Below, piece by piece: positions 22,213 to 23,928 of a stretch of DNA of 23,928 bases. The DNA is taken from NCBI GenBank assembly GCA_035480695.1, contig DATIHM010000028.1, positions 1 through 23,928 on the forward strand, given 5' to 3'. The position numbers were made by a program, and so were the translations under genes. This DNA is from DATBED01 sp035480695. GTDB taxonomy: Bacteria > Patescibacteriota > Saccharimonadia > Saccharimonadales > UBA4665. The notes under the pieces were generated by a model. That model worked only from the letters and a program-made list of their open reading frames with translations, was not told where the DNA came from and ran no database searches. The first letter of the stretch is position 1; each line of letters starts with the position of its first letter.

Positions 22213-22221
22213 ATTCTATCA
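22213..22221 (-). promoter_or_regulatory. Extended -10, possible leaderless promoter of rnhB
   Basis: TGATAGAAT on the minus strand ends 6 nt before the rnhB ATG, and no SD lies between. The -35 region is poor, as is common with extended -10 promoters. Confidence 0.5.
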
Positions 22222-22281
22222 GCCGTAGCATTAACATTTCATTAAATTTAGAACAGTATTTTCGTCTCTCCATTGTGGCGA

Positions 22282-22314
22282 TGTACAAGTTATGTACATA
22301 ATCGGTACATAATA
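22282..22314 (+). promoter_or_regulatory. Three GTAC boxes at 11-bp spacing, probable operator/promoter of the RHH gene
   Basis: Three consecutive 11-mers, TGTACAAGTTA, TGTACATAATC and GGTACATAATA, place GTAC at 22283, 22294 and 22305. The boxes thus repeat on one face of the helix. The second and third contain CATAAT (22297-22302 and 22308-22313), each a possible -10. TTGTGG at 22273-22278 may serve as -35 (18-bp spacing to the first CATAAT). Overlap of tandem boxes with the -10, just before a ribbon-helix-helix gene, suggests autoregulation. Confidence 0.6.
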
Positions 22315-22337
22315 AAAGTGAATAAGAGATTCGCCCG

Positions 22338-22550
22338 ATGGCCATTTGGAAACTACTCAGGCATGTGCATTTGATAATTCCAGAGGAATTGTTAGCCGAA
22401 GTCGATTATGCAGCAGCGCAACATTATATGTCTCGCTCAGAATACGTGCGTCGTGTTTTAGCTAAGGAAGTAGGTGGTCGGTTTCCAGGTAGGGTTGAAA
22501 GGGTTAGAAAAGAAAACTTTGTGCGCTTTCTGGATGCCGGTGACAGCTGA
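22338..22550 (+). CDS. Ribbon-helix-helix (CopG/Arc-type) DNA-binding protein
   Basis: A 70-residue protein with the RHH pattern: a strand (H-V-H-L-I-I-P) entering helix A (E-E-L-L-A-E-V-D-Y-A-A-A), a turn (Q-H-Y-M-S-R-S), and helix B (E-Y-V-R-R-V-L-A-K-E-V). S-R-S-E-Y-V-R matches the start of helix B in CopG and antitoxin-type regulators. The C-terminal tail is basic (R-V-E-R-V-R-K-E). Such proteins bind tandem operator repeats as dimers, and three spaced boxes lie just upstream. No toxin gene is adjacent: the next gene is rplS, convergent, with a 5-bp gap. It may be an orphan antitoxin or a small autoregulator. A weak AAGAGA serves as possible ribosome site. Confidence 0.85.
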   Translation: MAIWKLLRHVHLIIPEELLAEVDYAAAQHYMSRSEYVRRVLAKEVGGRFPGRVERVRKENFVRFLDAGDS

Positions 22551-22555
22551 CAGAA

Positions 22556-23086
22556 TTACTCGGATTCGTCGGCTTGTTGGTGGGCGGCCTCTACGGCTGC
22601 CTGCTTGGCTTCGAGCGCGGCGTCTTCTTTGGCCTTTTCTTCGGCTTTGGCGGCCGCTTCGGCGGCTTTCTCTTCTTTGAGCTTAGCTTCTTCGGCTTCG
22701 AGGGCGGCGTCGTGGACGGAATTGACGGCGTCGCGGTCGAATTCCACACCGGTCATACGGGCTGACTTGCCGGTGCGCTCACGCATATAACTCAGGTAGT
22801 TGCGGCGCACTTTAGAGCGCTTGGTGACTTCAATCTTAACGACCAGCGGGCTGTGCAGCAAAAAACTCTTTTCGACGCCGATGCCGGAGGCGATGCGGCG
22901 GACTGTGATACGACTGGTGTGGCCACCTTTTTTGGAGGTGCGGATAACCAATCCCTGGAAAATCTGGATGCGCTCTTTGTTGCCTTCGCGGATTTTCTGG
23001 TGCACTTTGACAGTGTCGCCACTGCGCACGTCGACCACGGCGGACTTCTTATACTTGTCGTTGATTTGCTGAATCACACTTGGCAT
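22556..23086 (-). CDS. rplS: 50S ribosomal protein L19 with long charged tail
   Basis: Structural protein at the 30S-50S interface. Residues 1-115 are a normal L19: G-D-T-V-K-V-H-Q-K-I-R-E-G, R-I-Q-I-F-Q-G-L-V-I, the R-I-A-S-G-I-G-V-E-K-S-F segment and K-V-R-R-N-Y-L-S-Y-M-R. The usual protein ends near there. This one continues for about 60 residues made mainly of A, E and K, probably one long helix, ending Q-Q-A-D-E-S-E. The start at 23086 has no SD, and a TTGCAA-17-TACAAT promoter ends 8 nt before the ATG, so the message may be leaderless. It is not next to trmD or rpsP, its common partners. Confidence 0.96.
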   Translation of the reverse strand: MPSVIQQINDKYKKSAVVDVRSGDTVKVHQKIREGNKERIQIFQGLVIRTSKKGGHTSRITVRRIASGIGVEKSFLLHSPLVVKIEVTKRSKVRRNYLSYMRERTGKSARMTGVEFDRDAVNSVHDAALEAEEAKLKEEKAAEAAAKAEEKAKEDAALEAKQAAVEAAHQQADESE

Positions 23087-23094
23087 AGGCGTAA

Positions 23095-23123
23095 ATTGTA
23101 CACCAATCTGTCATCTGTTGCAA
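23095..23123 (-). promoter_or_regulatory. Promoter of rplS, possibly leaderless
   Basis: On the minus strand TTGCAA (23123-23118), a 17-bp spacer and TACAAT (23100-23095), eight bases before the rplS ATG. It lies in the 39-bp gap after the pilus ATPase gene. Confidence 0.55.
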
Positions 23124-23125
23124 CC

Positions 23126-23928
23126 CTAGCCGAGCACGCGGACGAGTTCTTCGAGCGTCGTCTGGCCGGCGATGACTTTCAGCATGGCGTCCTGCACCAT
23201 GGTGCGCATGCCCGAACGGATGGCGGCTTCTTCGAGCATCTGCGTCGTGACGGTCGTCTTGGGATTTTCGAGTGTGCTGCGCAGGTCGTCGCTCATCGTG
23301 AACTGCTCACGTACTTCGAGCTGGCCGACGAAGCCGAAGGGGTTTTCGGCTGATTTGCCAGGGTGGTAAAGTTGCAGGCCCTCGAGGTTCGGCTTAGGAG
23401 TGCTTTCCGGCAGCGTTGACAGGATGTCGTTGATCTTCTGCCAATCGCTTTCCGACGGCGTGTAGGGTTGCTTGGTCTTATCGTCGAGCCGACGCACCAG
23501 GCGTTGTGCCATCACAAGTCGTATAGCTGAGATGAACAGCGGGTTCTGGCCGATGATGTCAGCGATGCGGGTCAAGGCGGCGGCGGCCGAGCTGGCGTGG
23601 AAAGTAGCGAGCACTAAGTGGCCGGTCAGCGCTGCCTGCAGCGCCGTTTTGGCGGTATCCATGTCGCGGATCTCACCGACCATGACGATGTCGGGGTCGA
23701 GACGCAGCACGGCGCGCAGCTTGTCGGCGAAGCTATCGTCATTGCCGCCCTCGCTGGAATGCACCGAAATCTGGGTGATGCCCGGGAACTGGTATTCGAC
23801 CGGGTCTTCGATGGTGATGATTTTGCGCTCTTCGCTGTTCAGCGTGTTAAGCATCGAATAGAGCGTGGTCGTCTTGCCAGAGCCGGTCGGGCCGACACCA
23901 TGACCAATCCTGACGGCTTAGCGATGAT
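23126..23928 (-). pseudogene. GspE/PilB-type secretion or pilus ATPase, partial and frameshifted
   Basis: C-terminal part of a type IV pilus assembly/type II secretion ATPase. Intact from 23896 to the stop at 23126: Walker A G-P-T-G-S-G-K-T-T-T, the Asp box T-I-E-D-P-V-E-Y-Q, Walker B D-P-D-I-V-M-V-G-E-I-R-D and the His box T-G-H-L-V-L-A-T-F-H-A. The zinc-binding tetracysteine found in many GspE proteins is not seen. Immediately upstream the expected sequence I-I-A-K-P-S-G-L-V-M-V is encoded, but in another frame (23928-23896): two bases (23895-23894) stand where a three-base codon is expected, and the downstream frame meets a TAA at 23920-23918. This is either a real frameshift or a sequence error near the contig end. 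The function would be powering pilus extension, which Saccharibacteria use to reach hosts (family knowledge). Confidence 0.85.

Noticed and set aside
1..23928. UGA recoding (Gracilibacteria-type code)
   Set aside because: Several well-defined genes end at TGA exactly where their families end (rsmD, radA, rnhB), so UGA acts as stop.
1..23928. CRISPR array, insertion sequence or prophage
   Set aside because: No spaced direct repeats of array size, no transposase, integrase or terminal inverted repeats were found; the only tandem repeat of note is the three-box operator at 22282-22314.

Overview
The window looks like a chromosomal contig from a Patescibacteria/CPR bacterium, most likely Candidatus Saccharibacteria (TM7). 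This rests on the compact housekeeping gene set, long basic or Ala/Glu/Lys-rich tails on conserved proteins, several lineage-type membrane proteins of unknown function, and a type IV pilus-type ATPase. No 16S rRNA or marker tree is available here, so the assignment is inference. UGA is used as a stop (rsmD, radA, rnhB and others), so the code is standard (table 11) and not the recoded Gracilibacteria type. Most of the DNA is GC-rich. Two genes (670-1953 and 16737-17354) contain clearly AT-richer stretches. Both ends of the window cut through genes.

Layout. 1-2000: the 5' part of an alpha/beta-hydrolase-like gene (minus), a small membrane protein (plus), and a secreted protein with a dockerin-like calcium repeat pair followed by a beta-helix-like region (minus), just downstream of a tRNA-Leu(UAG). 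2154-2919: a multi-pass membrane protein with its own sigma70-type promoter. 2910-8361: a tight minus-strand cluster read tyrS, class I methyltransferase, recG, S1/P1-nuclease/phospholipase-C-like protein, rsmD, with gaps of 31 bp or less and a GTGA overlap at the end. 8520-11699: a bifunctional class A penicillin-binding protein. 11701-16592 (minus): clpC, a membrane-anchored HExxH putative metallopeptidase, and radA. A perfect 9-9-9 CIRCE-type inverted repeat lies on the clpC promoter, so HrcA-type heat-shock control is expected. clpC followed by radA recalls the Firmicutes clpC operon.

16737-18604: an AT-rich orphan gene with four N-terminal cysteines, and nusA. The inferred nusA transcript begins with a hairpin plus U6, like an intrinsic terminator or attenuator. 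18739-21327: M1 aminopeptidase, divergent from nusA. 21308-22206: yraN and rnhB with an ATGA overlap. 22282-22550: a ribbon-helix-helix regulator behind three GTAC boxes at exact 11-bp spacing. 22556-23928: rplS with a long charged tail, then a GspE/PilB ATPase gene whose reading frame is broken by a one-base deletion just before the Walker A motif, close to the window edge.

Cross-cutting signals. Many genes have an extended -10 element (TGnTAnnnT), and several have the -10 only 5-8 nt before the ATG with no Shine-Dalgarno, suggesting leaderless mRNAs beside ordinary SD-led genes. All five convergent gene pairs abut or overlap (from a 20-bp overlap to a 5-bp gap) with no visible terminators between them. 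No CRISPR array, insertion sequence, rRNA or origin was seen. No gene-free stretch exceeds 300 bases.
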